Shown here piece after piece: positions 23,001 through 35,221 of a DNA stretch of 64,000 nt (position 1 is its first letter; every line of letters starts with the position of its first letter). The notes under the pieces were generated by a model, which worked only from the letters and a program-made list of their open reading frames with translations, had not been told where the DNA came from and ran no database searches. A program made the position numbers and the translations under genes. This DNA comes from Mytilisepta virgata (Eukaryota; Mollusca; Bivalvia; Mytilida; Mytilidae), in NCBI GenBank assembly GCA_028015205.1, contig CM051516.1:50348230-50412229 (forward strand), read 5' to 3'.

Positions 23001-23271
23001 TTACTGTAGGACGCTGGAGTAACAAGAAAAAAAACAGACCTTTATCAATCCTTGTCAATTAAAAGTCGAATATTGAGGAAATCTACATATATAATGCATG
23101 AATACAACTGTCGTAGAATGTTAACTTACTTCTCTCAGGATTAGAACAGCAATCAATCAGACTGGTTGACCACTTTCTCTTTCCGTTGAGATTGTCTAGT
23201 AACATAAGCTTGCCCTTTGGTTGTTTGGTCACAGTTTTTCCTGATCCGTTTACGTCGTCAAAAGAATCCAT
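19975..23271 (-). CDS. PLAC8-family (cornifelin-like) protein, gene 1, 3 coding exons
   Basis: Exons 23271-23130, 20469-20342 and 20073-19975 join with GT-AG introns and matching phases to give 122 residues. The protein starts MDSFDDVNGSGK and reaches WSTSLIDCC. Then come the cysteine-rich PLAC8 signatures: FFTFCCCPWAMCMLSRRVGE, QCWCPG, and FCGPCALCQEARELD near the C-terminus. PLAC8 proteins are small cysteine-rich, often membrane-associated proteins; in other organisms they are linked to cell growth or metal handling. The role here is unknown. A TATA box and a candidate 5' UTR exon lie at 23748-23806. ATTAAA at 19853-19858 is a weak poly(A) candidate. The predicted protein is identical to that of gene 2. 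Confidence 0.93.
20342..20469 (-). CDS. PLAC8 gene 1, coding exon 2
   Basis: 128 bp. The one-base carry-over from exon 1 makes Ser, followed by FFTFCCCPWAMCMLSRRVGE and ending with TAGGIR. The acceptor is TCTGTAG and the donor GTAAGT. Confidence 0.94.
20769..20936. mobile_element. 168-bp foldback element (copy 1)
   Basis: The 30-base ends are near-perfect inverted repeats (ACAGTTATTTAATGTGTAGC against GCTACACATTCAATAACTGT). The centre is also palindromic (CTATTGCCCGAAGCC against GGCTTAGGGCAATAG). No coding capacity. A MITE is the likely nature. Twin at 37093-37260. Confidence 0.85.
21257..21289. repeat. Perfect 14-bp-arm hairpin (copy 1)
   Basis: CGGGCAATAGAACG, a five-base loop, then CGTTCTATTGCCCG. 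It shares GGGCAATAGAAC with the foldback at 20769-20936. GTCAATAGAACGC also occurs near 21180, so the stretch 20769-21289 may be one eroded element. Confidence 0.85.
21300..23129 (-). other. PLAC8 gene 1 intron 1, distal part
   Basis: AT-rich intron DNA. A poly-C/poly-T/poly-G block stands at about 22417-22467. I see no coding exon. Confidence 0.6.
23130..23271 (-). CDS. PLAC8 gene 1, coding exon 1
   Basis: 142 bp encoding MDSFDDVNGSGKTVTKQ through CCSNPER plus one base. The donor is GTAAGT at 23129-23124. The ATG follows shortly after an AG that can serve as acceptor (AGAATAG). Confidence 0.9.
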
Positions 23272-23747
23272 TTTCCCCTATTCTTTTAATTCTAATCTAC
23301 CAGTATAATTTGTTTCTAGTAAATAAAGCAATCTTTCAATGTATATGAAGGTACATATATACTAGGACATTGTGAAATATACGTTATGAACGGTTTTTTT
23401 TTTAGCAATTCTAAAAAAGAATTAAAAGTCTTAAACATACCTTTACATTTTTAATTTTGTTTTTGCAGGAAAACGTCTTTCTTGAATTCATAGTAGTTGG
23501 TTATTGACATTTTATCTGATACGATTATTTTCAAACACACTTTTCGGAGTTTAAATGATAATTCAAGATTAATGTAGAACAATATAATTATGTGGCTATT
23601 TTTTTTTATTTTATTGAAAGTGGGATAGAACTAGTTACAGCAATTAAGCAAAATATATCGTAAGTGTGTAAACTATGTTGTCAAGTGATATCAATGCAAT
23701 TCAAATAAATTACAAATTGTTGGTAAAAGAGACGTGAATCAACATAC

Positions 23748-23806
23748 CTGTTCAGAAGCTTCATAGATATTTGATCACCGCAGATGACTGACAGTCTTCT
23801 TATATA
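23748..23806 (-). promoter_or_regulatory. PLAC8 gene 1 TATA box and 5' UTR exon end
   Basis: TATATAAG lies on the minus strand at 23806-23799. About 50 bases downstream, CTTCTGAACAG is followed by GTATGT (donor at 23747), which could splice to the coding exon at 23271. The arrangement is conserved in copy 2 (40213-40155). The transcription start should lie near 23775; this is an inference. Confidence 0.5.
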
Positions 23807-24177
23807 AGTAGCGTCTGTTGCGGAAATTCCTAGAACTACAGTACCGGCGATTTGATATTCAATTTTTGGTATGTCCTGAACAGTGATTTTCTTGGAAAGA
23901 CAATGATATTTTTTAGTAATCCTATCGTGGGGGTTGGAAAATTCCTCGCGTTCCATCTGTATAAGTGTTTTTTTTTTAATAACATTTTTTGAAAACATGC
24001 GCATAACTTTGCATATTTTTAATGCAGTTTGGGTTATCAAAGGTAAGGACAAAAAACAAATTCAGAGACAGTTAGACTTAAAGAATCATTGCATTCATTT
24101 AAAACAATTATCTTCACATTTTCATTTGCAGACATGGATTTTTGGCTTCTTTCCTTTTTCATATCTTTTTTCCTTCT

Positions 24178-24716
24178 TTTAAGATATCTTATATATTTAA
24201 TAAGATATCTTTATAACCAGTTAAATAAGATATCTTTATAACCAGTTAAATAAGATATCTTTATAACCAGTTAAATAAGATATCTCTATAAGTTAATAAG
24301 ATATCTTTATAAGTTTATAAGATATCTCTATTAGTTAATGGGGCCTCGGTGGCCGAGTGGTCTAGGTGGTTCGTCATGACTACTACTGATCACTGGCCTG
24401 TCAACGCTGGGGTTGTGAGTTCGAATCTCACCTGTGGCGGGGTGTATTCGACTCCGATCTTAATTGACAAGGATTGCCAATTTTCCTACCGAAGGTCGGT
24501 GGTTCTCTCCGGGTACTCCGGCTTCCTCCACCAATAAAAACTGGCCGCCGCGATATGGCCAAAATGTGCTGAAAACGGCGTTAAACCCCAACTAAACAAA
24601 TAAACAAATCTATTAGTTAATAAGATATCTCATTTAGTTTATAAGATATTTTATTATTAAGATATCTCAATTAGTTTATAAGATATCTTATTTAACTAAA
24701 TAAGATATCTCGAAAT
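24178..24716. repeat. AAGATATCTT palindromic satellite, split by a SINE
   Basis: Repeats of AAGATATCTT at 20-30 bp spacing, including four units of about 27 bp with ATAACCAGTTAAATAAG, run to 24339 and resume at 24609-24716 after the SINE. Each unit core is a perfect palindrome containing GATATC. Confidence 0.88.
24340..24608 (+). mobile_element. tRNA-derived SINE, full length
   Basis: A tRNA-Ser/Leu-like head with A box TGGCCGAGTGG (24350) and B box AGTTCGAATCTC (24419) is followed by a body with GGTTCTCTCCGGGTACTCCG and a tail of AAAC/AAAT units. A 13-base target duplication, TCTATTAGTTAAT, flanks it (24327-24339 and 24609-24621). The body resembles a core domain found in mollusc SINEs; I do not assign a family name. 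Confidence 0.9.
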
Positions 24717-24746
24717 TGAATAAATATAACAACGGCGTGCTATAGT

Positions 24747-26294
24747 TAAGGTCTTTCCTTTCACTATAAGGAAAGACCTTACTGTATTTCTTCTGATTAT
24801 TATTCTTTTTCCGCCAAACTTTAACGACATTTCCCAAAAAAAGTATGCGACATGTTGAAATGATATTATGTATCAAGTATCGGTTGACCAAAAGCTATCT
24901 TGTGGTTAGGGCACCACGCCGTAACATTTCCTTTATAGTGGTTATCTCCCCTAACACCGAAAACCTTGTTATCATTCAGACACCGTAACCATAATAGGTA
25001 GAAAAAAACCGAAGGGTGGAATTTGTTCAGGACCAGATCCTGGTTCTTCGTTACATTTAGATTGAAAAGATTCAACGACTCATTGGTAGGATTATGCCCC
25101 TTTGAAAATTAACCGATGTCAGTTGGCCCCTAAAACTCAGAAACCGTAAGTCGTAGCGACCTAGGATCTTCAGCAATGATCATTAATTTATGTGACCTTG
25201 AAAATGCCTCAAGATAAAAGGTCAAGGTCATGACCTTGATTTTGACCTTAGTTTGTTATCGAAATTACTCAATAACTGTAAAAGATGGCTGATAAAATGT
25301 AATGGAGAAAATGTGTGTCTTATAAAGATCTACATTTGTTATATCGGGTCCAAAATTATTGGACCAACCATTATGGACCTAGGGCACCAAAACTGTTTTT
25401 CGGGGTCTGAAATGAAGATTTTTTTGCTTATATCTCAAACGAGGTTAGAGATAGAAAGAAACTTTGAATCGCAAAAATGTTCAGCATAATACGATCTACA
25501 AAGTTATGTCAAAGTCAAATGTCAAAGTCCCTAGCAACGACGTAAGAAACCTAAACAACCATATATTTTTGAACTTAGAAGGCTATGAATAATATAAATA
25601 TGACATTTTCAATACTGGAAATGAAAGTTTTGTCCCTAGCCTATAAGTCCTTAGCAACCACTTATTTTATTGTAAATACAATTCTTCTTAGAAAGTTCGG
25701 TAAAAATCCACGCGGGACCCCATAGGAAATGTGATCGTATCTCCTCAAAAAATACAAATCGTACAGGGCTGATATTTGGCAGACAGCTAGGGGATATCCA
25801 GGGCTTTGTTAATGAGAACAAATTATGACGCTATCTCCAACCAATTTCCTGAAAATAGCTTTCGCGCAGTGCAGTAATAAAAAGCTATTTTCCGCCAGAA
25901 AACACAGGATTCGCCCAAATGTTACCAATTTATTGCATCCGAATGTCAAAATTTCGCGTCAAATTAACAGTACTTTATTCACGGAGATGTCGTCTGCTAA
26001 AAATGGCACCGGAAATCGAAATAAATAAATCGTGAGATCAAATTTCTACATGAATCTTCATTCTGACATAAGTAAATGTGTACACGTACACACAGTTTTC
26101 TATTTATGACTATTTCCCCATCAAATAGTAAAATGCACATTCACCCGACGACGTCCTCTTTTTTTTTTTTGTTTTTTTTTTTTTTTTTTTGTTTGTCTAT
26201 TTTATCTATTTCCCAAGAGTTACGCCCCTTGCCAAAAATAGAGGGGCAGGGACTCTTTATTGCAAAACTGGAAACGTAACAAGGAAAGACCTTA
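24747..26294. mobile_element. Putative TA-flanked nonautonomous element, 1.55 kb
   Basis: AAGGTCTTTCCTT at 24748-24760 and its reverse complement AAGGAAAGACCTT at 26281-26293 could be terminal inverted repeats next to TA. The left end also forms a hairpin with 24768-24780. The interior has GGTCAAGGTCATGACCTTGA near 25222 and no intact transposase. Copy 2 keeps only an internal part (42929-43310). That the two ends belong to one element is inferred. Confidence 0.5.
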
Positions 26295-27872
26295 TCATTT
26301 GTGCTAGGGAAATATGACCTTTTAATTCTTACTATTCTTGGTAGTGATTTATGATACATGTATAGTTCGTCTTTACTCAGAAAATGGTTTACCGAGATTT
26401 ATGTGAACGTTGACTGACATGTTATAAAATTAGAATTTCTAATTATATTTATTGGCATTTTAATTCTTCATTTTTCATCTTGTATATTTAAAACCTTCAT
26501 CATATTTGTATATAACTATGGACTATTTATGTCTGAAATAAATTATTATTATTATTATTATTTCACATTTGACCCCCCCCCCTTAAAAATCAAATGGTTG
26601 CTACCTAAGTTATACGTGAAAAAAGGGAAAAATGGAATAATCGTGTTTGTCTATTTTTTATTTTGGATGCGGTGTCTTATCGGGAAACAAAGGATATTAT
26701 AAAGAGATATCGGATATCGCTTTTTGTCAAGATTTATCATTTCAACGAATTATACCTTTAGTTTAGTATTATAGTGGTATTGTGACGATTTTCAACAACC
26801 ACATAATTCTTGTTTGTCATAAATACCCCTGATTTAATCTTTTGTATTAATGGCTGAGAATAAAAAACAAGACTGAATACCTGGTTACAGAAATTTGACA
26901 ATCCTGGATGACTTGACACAAAATTATATCTAGCCAATATTGCTATATATTCGTTATTAAATGTAATTTTCAAGTTAATTAAATTGCTTTTATATCAATT
27001 TTTTGAATAGATAAAAACAATTCAGATTTTCAGTTCACCTAAAAAAAATGTTTTTTTACATATATTATTTATGTAGAAATATCTTTGAAATTATAAATTT
27101 TCAGAATTATATATGTCATTAATGTCGATCAATTTGCCAAATATTTGTTCATATTAACTATTTATAAGCCACTAAGTCAGACACGAGATATTTTTAGCAA
27201 ACTCCTTTGTTATTCAGATTTCACATCTGAATAATTACAAAATATGCAGTGTATAATAATTTAGGGACATTCTTGTAAATCTGAAGAAAATTGATAAACA
27301 ACGCAAATACTTAAAAGAAAGAAGGGTGTTAATCAAGCAAGATTTTGAAAGATAACTAACATTTTATCAACTTCAAACTAAAGAAACCACTGATATATAA
27401 ATGACATTGAAATTTGAAAAAAATCCAAACCTTCTGAGAAATACGACTTTGTACGTGATAATATATCGTAGCCACAGTAAACCGAGTTCCACTGAACAAT
27501 TGATTTGTAACTGTTACCACTGAGGATTCATAAATATAGCGTATTTCTGTCCAGTAAAAATTCTGGTCTTGTTTTTTTTCTCTTCTCCTGCTTATAACAT
27601 CACAAACTTTAACTCGGTTCCATTATTTGACAGACCAGTACAAATCTCTATGATTGCACTGGAAACAGATATTTGTATACTGGTTTTCGAGTCTGAAATC
27701 TCACAGGAATTTACTTGCATTGTGATGGTTGCCCTTGTTTGATATAACAATTCGGAACTCCTAATTTTTTTGTGTGTGATGTATTTTCAGGTACTTTAGT
27801 ATTTATGGTCTTGCTCTGCTCTGTTTATCTTTTTTATTTCTAAGTTGGATTTTTTAACTTTTTTTACTCTCT
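26295..27872. other. Right end of duplication copy 1
   Basis: An (ATT)n tract and a short C-run stand near 26540-26582. No coding block is recognised. The sequence continues in near identity with 43311-44784. Confidence 0.6.
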
Positions 27873-28092
27873 TAAGTTTCGCTCAAAAATTATTGAAATT
27901 TCACATCTAAATGTTTAGTCCAACATCAGTCGTGTAATGGGCTTCTCTTCTCATTCTTAAAAAAACTTCATAACTTTGTAAACCTTGTTTTTACCAATTT
28001 TCCGAAAAGTTTGTAAAGATACGACAGGAAATGCAAGTTAATTTTACATGTACAAGGACAAATATTACAGTCTTTTAAATATACATGCATGT
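27873..28092. other. Spacer between the duplication copies
   Basis: 220 bases that do not match the start of copy 2 or the right flank of copy 2. No recognisable content. Confidence 0.8.
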
Positions 28093-29626
28093 TTTCGATC
28101 ACAGGTTTTTTTTTAAAAAACAGACACTGTAACAAACAGAGGAAATTCGGAAATAACTGTTGATAGATATTTAGCGTAAAATGAATGTAATGAAAAGTCG
28201 AGATACCATTGCAGCAAATCTAAATCTTTCAATTTGGAATTGAATTTCCGTTGTATAAACCAAAACAAATGACTATTCATATAACATAGAGATAGAAGAA
28301 CGAAATCTGAAACATAAGTCCTTGGCGCACGTGTTTGAAAATCGCCTCGAGACATATTCAAGGACCATCTATATTCTTAAAAAAAACCTGCTCAAAATCC
28401 TGCTTCCACAACTCTGTCTTGTGCTGGGGACAAAAGAAAGCCCAACATGGTAACTGAGAGGTAATTTTTCTCGGAAAGGAGACATTTGAAATTTTTCGGA
28501 AAAGGGATAAAATAATGTTCGGAGAAGGATAGTTTTTTCGGAAAAAGGATGCACCGCAAAATTGACCTGCTATTATAATTTCAGCAACAAATCAGCGGAG
28601 AAACCTTACTGTATCATATTTCCTAAAAGATGTATAATCAAAAACAATAAGGGACGAGATCAAAAGTTCTATGTAGGATAAAAAACTTAATTCAAATAGT
28701 TTTGGGGTGGGGGGAGGAGGGGTAAAAATCTCTGTATGTTTTGTTATATGGGTTCAAGTGATGTCCAAGTCAATATACAGACCAAACATACATTGTTGAG
28801 GAAAAACAGAACCCATGATACAAAAAGTATACTCTCAAAGCATATGCCCATATTGGTCAATCAATTTTTCCAAATTAAGTTAAGAAGTGGCGGGCGGGGG
28901 CAGTGAAAAAACTATGTGAATTAAGTTTTTCATCCTACATTGAACTTTTGATCTCATCCCTAAGGGTTAATTAAAAAAAGATATCCTAAAACATTGTATA
29001 TTTTTTTATATTCTGATCAGTGTCAGGTAAAAATTTTGTTGTTTTATTAAAAGGAGCTGCGCATTCTCTCCATTACTTTTTATCATCTTTCTTTTACGGT
29101 TTTTTAGTAATACCAATTTAAATTTTTCAAAGGGCAAAATCAAGAAAATGTTGTGCCTTAAAGAGATGAATTTTGCCCAGTAATCTTTATCAGATATAAT
29201 TTAAGGTTTTCGAGTTTTGACAAACTAAATTTTTCAAAGGGCAATAACTCCTATAATAATCATAAAATTGATTTGACTGAAAATGAAAATGTTGTGTCTT
29301 AAAAAGCTGAAAATTTTCTTCTTTACTTTTTATCAGATATCTTTTAAAGTCTTCGAGTAATAAAAATTTTAATTTTTCAAAATCAGTAAGTCTCATAGTG
29401 GTCAGTTAGCAGAATAACTACTAAGCTGCGAATTTGATAACAGCTGATGAAATGATCCCTTATAGGTGTATTTATTAAAGCTTTTCTCCGATTTTTTTTT
29501 TTTTTTTTTTTTTTTTTTCTTGGGGGGGGGGGGGGGGGGAGGTTAATATTTCCCGTTTATACCGGCAATTTATTCGTAACCTGAAAATAGAAAATCGTCT
29601 TTTCAAATCTAAACATTCATCTATAC

Positions 29627-29790
29627 CTTTTCATCAGTTATGCCATGATTTTTTAGGTAAAAGAAGCCAATTCCTTCTAGAGCTTTACTCATCTCTTTCC
29701 CTAAATCCTGCAAATCGTTTGAGGACACACAGTCAGGATCCTTGATATGAAGTCCATATTTTTTAAATCTATCACTGGTATTGATGCCAT
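29627..29790 (-). pseudogene. Orphan copy of dioxygenase coding exon 1, frameshifted
   Basis: It matches 13515-13679 but is one base shorter after MASIPVID: the T/A run near 29758-29767 has nine bases where copy 1 has ten. The frame then changes and loses GFFYLKNHG. The splice sites are retained. The other seven exons are not duplicated. The lost base sits in a homopolymer, so a sequencing error is possible. Confidence 0.85.
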
Positions 29791-32479
29791 TCTAGAAAAA
29801 TATATTAAAACAACAAAAATGTATTTTTTATGCTGAAGAACTTTTATTATTAAATTTTTAAAATAATTTCTTAAGGTAGGAGGTGTCTAAATGACAGAAT
29901 TTTATAAAATTTTGTATGCAACAGGAGCATGTTGAAAATGTTTTGATTTTATATTATGATTTCTCAAAATCCTGCTTACATTTTTTTTAAATGACATATC
30001 ATTGCCATTGAAATTTTCTTTTTTATTGATACAAATTGTATTAAGGGTAATCAATTCTCATATACATTTTACCTCCGTCCTAGCTAATAGATTTTGAATC
30101 TGAAGACGTAAACGCTCACTGCTGCAAAATAAGTCAACCGGGCAATCAAAAGGCGTGTGTTTAACTTTTTGTGACGAACTAAAATGAAGTGACTATTGGA
30201 ATGGCTTCAACATATATCGCAGCTACATTTGTATGTACATATGTATTTCTTTTTAGACTTCTTTCTCCCTTGTGATTCTAGCTAGAGTTTATGTTGGCTA
30301 CTAGTTACTCTTTTTTTTGGGGGGGGGGGGGGTTCATACGTAAGTGTTTGGCAAAAGGTTTGTTTCGAGATTGTTGTAGATCAAGTTTCTACTAAGCCGT
30401 GACCACTCATTGACAGTCCTTATACATCCTTTGCAGATGTCCATTGTTTTCATAGAAGCCGAAGGATTCTTTTCCATTTGACTTTTTATACTATTACCCT
30501 TGAGGAACTCAGTCTCAATGAATGATAAACAACGCTATAATCAATTTATACCATTTTAAAAACTATAGCTACACGATTACAGGCGTGGACCCAAGAATAC
30601 ATCTTGTGGGGGAGGGGGTACAGTATTCCGCTGAGGTGTCTGGAAGCCGCATTTTATCGTCATTATTTTAAACGCAAAATAGTCGTCAACCAGTAGCATT
30701 AGTTCGTTATCTCTGGGGGATGACATATATATTGGCTGCCAGGTTATCCTGATTATTTGGTTTCATAGGAAAGCTATCTGCATCTACGACTGCGACTCAG
30801 CAATTGTGGAAAAGGAAAACATTCGAAAAATATGCCTCATAGACAACAACCCATCGAAAAACAATGTAAACAGAAGTCAGGGAAAACTGCAATTCAAATG
30901 ATGCAACTGAATCAATTCATAGGTCCAGAGACAATGACAAGACTGACAAGACCAGTAAAACTAAGACAACATGACACAAAACACTTAAAAACTTAAAATC
31001 CACAACACACAAAAATATAATATAATGAGCTACCCGGAGGCCGTATTTTTTCGTTATTATTTTAAACGCAAAATAGTCGTCAACCAGTAGCATTAGTTCG
31101 TTATCTCATGACATGAGTTGTTTCGGCAAAAACTAAGCGCACAAACTAGAGGCTCCAGGGAGCATGAGCGCTCACCTGGCAACAAGTCTGACAGCATGGA
31201 AATAGTTGTGTTGATCATCCAATCGGAGTCAGAGGTATATAGTTTGTAAATGTCAATAATTACTTCATTCCTGTTAAGTCTGATAAAAACATGTCTTAAT
31301 TGTAGTTCCAAATTCATATCCTATAGGGTTTCAATGGAAACTTTGAGCGACCGTAGACGCAACATGAGTCGCCGGGTCCGAACCAACGCTGAATCATTTG
31401 TAGAGAAGTCAGGCGAAAACTACAATTCAGATGATACACTGTATCAAAACTAATTTGTAGCTAATACATGTATACCCCACTCCATTCCTTCATAGCGGGG
31501 GTATAAAAATACATATATACATGTATCTGTACTAATATTTCAATCAGAAGGAATTATAGAAATTTGTGTTCTAATATACCATGTACTTACTTTTAAAATT
31601 TCTTCTGTATGTTTAATATATGCAGAGTGTTCACATAACAGGACAAGGTCGTTATCTTTCAATGAGATGCAACTTAATATGGGATTTTTTATTTGTTATC
31701 AGGTTATCAAAACCTACTTATTGACGATGGTGCATAGGTGACATATAAAAATACACTTTTGAAATATGTATAACTGTCATGGCTGTATAGTTTTATTTTA
31801 AAAATTTGCGCTATACAATAATACACTTTTCAAATGAATGAGAATAGAAGAGTTTGTTAAGATCAGTGCTATATGTTAATTGAGATTTATTGTTGAGCCT
31901 GATGTTGTATATGTTGTTGATATTGTTGTTAATACAGTATAAAATATTATAATCGACATATTCATACAAACAAGGACTGTTCGATAACACAAGGATTCCA
32001 ATTTTGTAACCAGGATTCCCTGAGTGAGACGTTACCAGTATTTAGTATTGGATAATACTGAGAAAAAGGCGTCATTTGGTATGTTCTGTCAATTCAAGTG
32101 TCATTTGGATTTATTGTCAATGTGTTGGGTCATTCTGATGCGTCAGTGATACATCCCATCAGATAAACACATACTGCACATATAAAAACCACAAAGGACA
32201 CAAACGACAGTAGCCGTCTGCCCCTTTCACCCCCCTTTTTCTATCGTTACATATGTTTATTTTTTTTAACTATCGGTATTTACAGACCTACATTGTTAGA
32301 ATTCTGATAACATGGGGGTGAATTTCTACCCTATCGCAATATGAATGAATACATAACATATCAACATTTGACGTCTGCAAATCTTAATGCCAATTATGTG
32401 TAAAATGATTCTTTTGTTTTACCGAAATGCATTGCAACATAATATACAAAAGGTTTTAAAAACCCATTCCCTGTCATTT

Positions 32480-32665
32480 AAGTAAAGTCAAGAAATACTA
32501 AAGGGATATTCGAAGGAAAGAAAAATCGTAACAACTGACAAACTCCGCATTCAACGAAGACAAGACCAAAACAATACATGCACTACAATTAAAACTAAAA
32601 TCATATGAACAACATGGACCCCACCAAAAAACCGGGGGTAGACTCAGGTGCTCCGGAAGAGTAAG
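32480..32665 (-). repeat. Tail repeat of the RT retroelement (copy 2 twin)
   Basis: Twin of 16303-16490 with a few substitutions and a small indel near the AACTCCGC stretch. Confidence 0.75.
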
Positions 32666-32946
32666 CAGTTATTAATTAAATAACTACAATTATATACTTT
32701 GAGGTAACAGTAAAAAAAAATTAAATATATGGAAATTATTATTCTATTTCTATTTTAAAGTACCCTGTAACTTGGTATCAAGGTTATATAATCCCCCCTT
32801 TCTTATTTTTGCTTTTATAAATATCTTGCATCAGTTTTTGAAAAGTGTATAATCATGATAATTGTATACTTAATAACCTAAATTCACTATGCAATTATAC
32901 AGTTTTTGAAAAGTGTATAATTGTAAACATTTTTCTTTATTTGTTT

Positions 32947-33521
32947 ACGGAAGTGACGTCAGTCACGTGCCTATGCGTAGTCAAAATCGGAAGTGTTATG
33001 CGCTCATGTACAACCGGAAGTAGTGAGTTTTCCCAGTATTTTTACATTGTTTGTTTACGGAAGTGAGGTCAGTCACGTGCTAGGAACAGGATGTGTCGTC
33101 TGCGCATGTGTTTTTGAAAAACTGTCTATGATCTCTTTCTCCAAGGGATCTTCGGAAGGTGTCGTAATCCTTGGTTACTGAACGACATATCTGGGTCTAT
33201 AATCATCGTGTATATTCATATAACCATAAAGAGACTGATCGTATAATTTCAATCGCTCCTCGGTCTGTAGATCATCACGTTCCAAGATATCGTGCATCTT
33301 TCTATCTCAGGTATCCGGCACCACCTCCGCAAACCACTTTAGGGTACTTCCTGTATCGATCACGCATGCGCAGACGACACGTCCGTGTCCAGGCGCGGGA
33401 CTTACGTCACTTCAATCAACAAATACAAATGACGGCAAACACATCACTTTCGGTAACACATGCGCGCAAACCAGTTCCGGTTCCGGTCACGTGATTTGTT
33501 GTTCCGGTGACGTCATTTCCC
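32947..33521. promoter_or_regulatory. CpG-rich motif-dense inverted repeat (copy 2)
   Basis: Twin of 16763-17338 with CRE-, E-box-, ETS- and NRF1-like motifs retained. Small indels break the open frame seen in copy 1, which argues against coding. Confidence 0.6.
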
Positions 33522-34204
33522 TCCCCATGACGTAATATCCGACACCACCTCGCACCACTTCCTCAAATACTAATGAAAACCTATGTACTGAAATAATAAA
33601 TACTAATTGATGATATAAATAATTCAGTTAAATTCAAAGTGTTATTGCCATATAATACAACTTGTTTGTTAAAATATAAATACTCCTATTACACTATGTC
33701 AAATGCCACAACGTGGAACGATGATGGCGCAGATTAGAAACGCGATAAAGTTGGGTTACTTGTTCGAACAAAACAAATCATTAAACGGAACACTATGGTT
33801 ATACAGAAAAACGTTCAACCCAGATGCATGCACAAATTGTTCTAGAAATTATTAAACACTCCCATACTATCTTGTCAAAATCCAAAAGCACCGACATGTT
33901 ATACACGATTGCGTCTTAACTCTGAGCAGTTTATTTGTGTCGTGCGTCTTTGTTATATAGTGTGTTGTTAAATCACTGTGTATTTTGGGAGGGGGTTAAA
34001 CCAGCAATTAATTTATGCATTGTTAAATGGTTCTATAGCCACGCGCTCTTTTTGTTAGAAGTCATGTTTTGATAAACCTGCACACTGGAGTCTGCCGTTA
34101 CACAATATATTTCATAGTTGTCGTTTGAATATGTAACTGCTTTAAAGTTTTAGAAAGGACTTGACATATTTTCAGACTTGACACTTAACTGGCAGTGTGA
34201 TGGG

Positions 34205-34530
34205 TGCGTTAACAGAGCAAGACATGCTTACCCTTCCGGAGCACCTGATGTCACTCCCTGTTTTTTAATGTGAGTTCACATTAGTAGTGCTTTAGTTTCT
34301 GTGTTGTTTTGTTTGTTGGTTTGTTATACGTTTTTTATTCTTTGGTTGTACATGTACATGCATCCTTGTGGCGTTTGTTTGTTATGTTCCACTCTCCTGG
34401 CTTTGTCTTTTCCTTGAACTTTGAATTTGTGGACTTTTCCCACTGTTTTGTCGCTTCGGTATTCTTTTGCCGATATTTATACCTACGTGTTCATAATTTG
34501 GGTCTTTATTGATACTTCACTACCCTGAAT
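34205..34530 (+). repeat. RT retroelement 3' region (copy 2 twin)
   Basis: Twin of 18020-18345, with the same CTTACCCTTCCGGAGCACC phrase. Confidence 0.55.
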
Positions 34531-34839
34531 GTTGCATGTTGTCACGTTCTAAAGGATTTAAATGGCAAAGAATTTACTTCCACCACCTACTCTGTCTCTT
34601 GAAGGATAATTTCCGAAATATTTAGTATTGCTACTGGACTAGACGCAAAGGAGTAATGTGAAACTGGTCTAGTTTTGATCGAATTGTTCCATATATTTGT
34701 GTCGAATGAACCCGAAGAACAGGAAAATAACAAGAAAGTTCTAAACAATTTTGAGAAACACTGTATTCTGTGTTAGAGAGACACGTTTTTAATACTCTGA
34801 AATAAGGACCCCCAGAGAAAATAGACACATTATTGAAAC

Positions 34840-35221
34840 ACATGGATGATGCTGAACGAGCCATTACGTGAGCTTCCCGAGAGAAATGTTGATTGGCAGT
34901 TGGAGAATAGTCATCAAGAATTGTTTCTCAAATTGAAGAAGGCTCTTTCCGAGGAATCTGTATTAAGTTTTTTGACATTAACAGATATAACACTTTCAGA
35001 AGATGCTTCTAGATCACTACATAAAGCCAAAACGAACTATGCTCAAATAGAAAATGGGCTCCTTGCCGTTGTGTTTAAGTGTTTAAGATTTCACCAATTT
35101 ATATGTACAAACCAATGTAATGCTTGTTACGGAAATCTTTACCGTCTGCGTCTGTCTGCAAAGATACAGAGAATAATACTAAAAGTGCAAAAATACGACT
35201 TAGATGAGAGACACAAACCTT
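34840..35221 (+). pseudogene. Ty3/gypsy RT-RNase H relic (copy 2)
   Basis: Twin of 18655-19036 with a few residue changes, including LSEDASRS in place of LSEDPSRS. The same internal deletions show that the element was already dead before duplication. Confidence 0.75.

Larger units (their letters stand above)
12308..27872. repeat. Segmental duplication, copy 1 (15.6 kb)
   Basis: From TTTCGATCACAGG to the TTACTCTCT near 27872, this segment matches 28093-44784 in the same orientation, with scattered substitutions and indels. It holds the dioxygenase first exon, a CpG-rich inverted repeat, a Ty3/gypsy relic, PLAC8 gene 1, foldbacks, a SINE in satellite and a TA-flanked element. Copy 1 alone carries 25447-26450 and 24178-25066. 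Confidence 0.95.

Noticed and set aside
23681..24052. 123-codon minus frame upstream of PLAC8
   Set aside because: It covers a TATA box and a likely 5' UTR exon; copy 2 does not keep the whole frame.
24350..24430. Possible tRNA-Ser/Leu gene
   Set aside because: A and B boxes belong to a SINE with body, tail and target duplication; the same unit recurs three more times.
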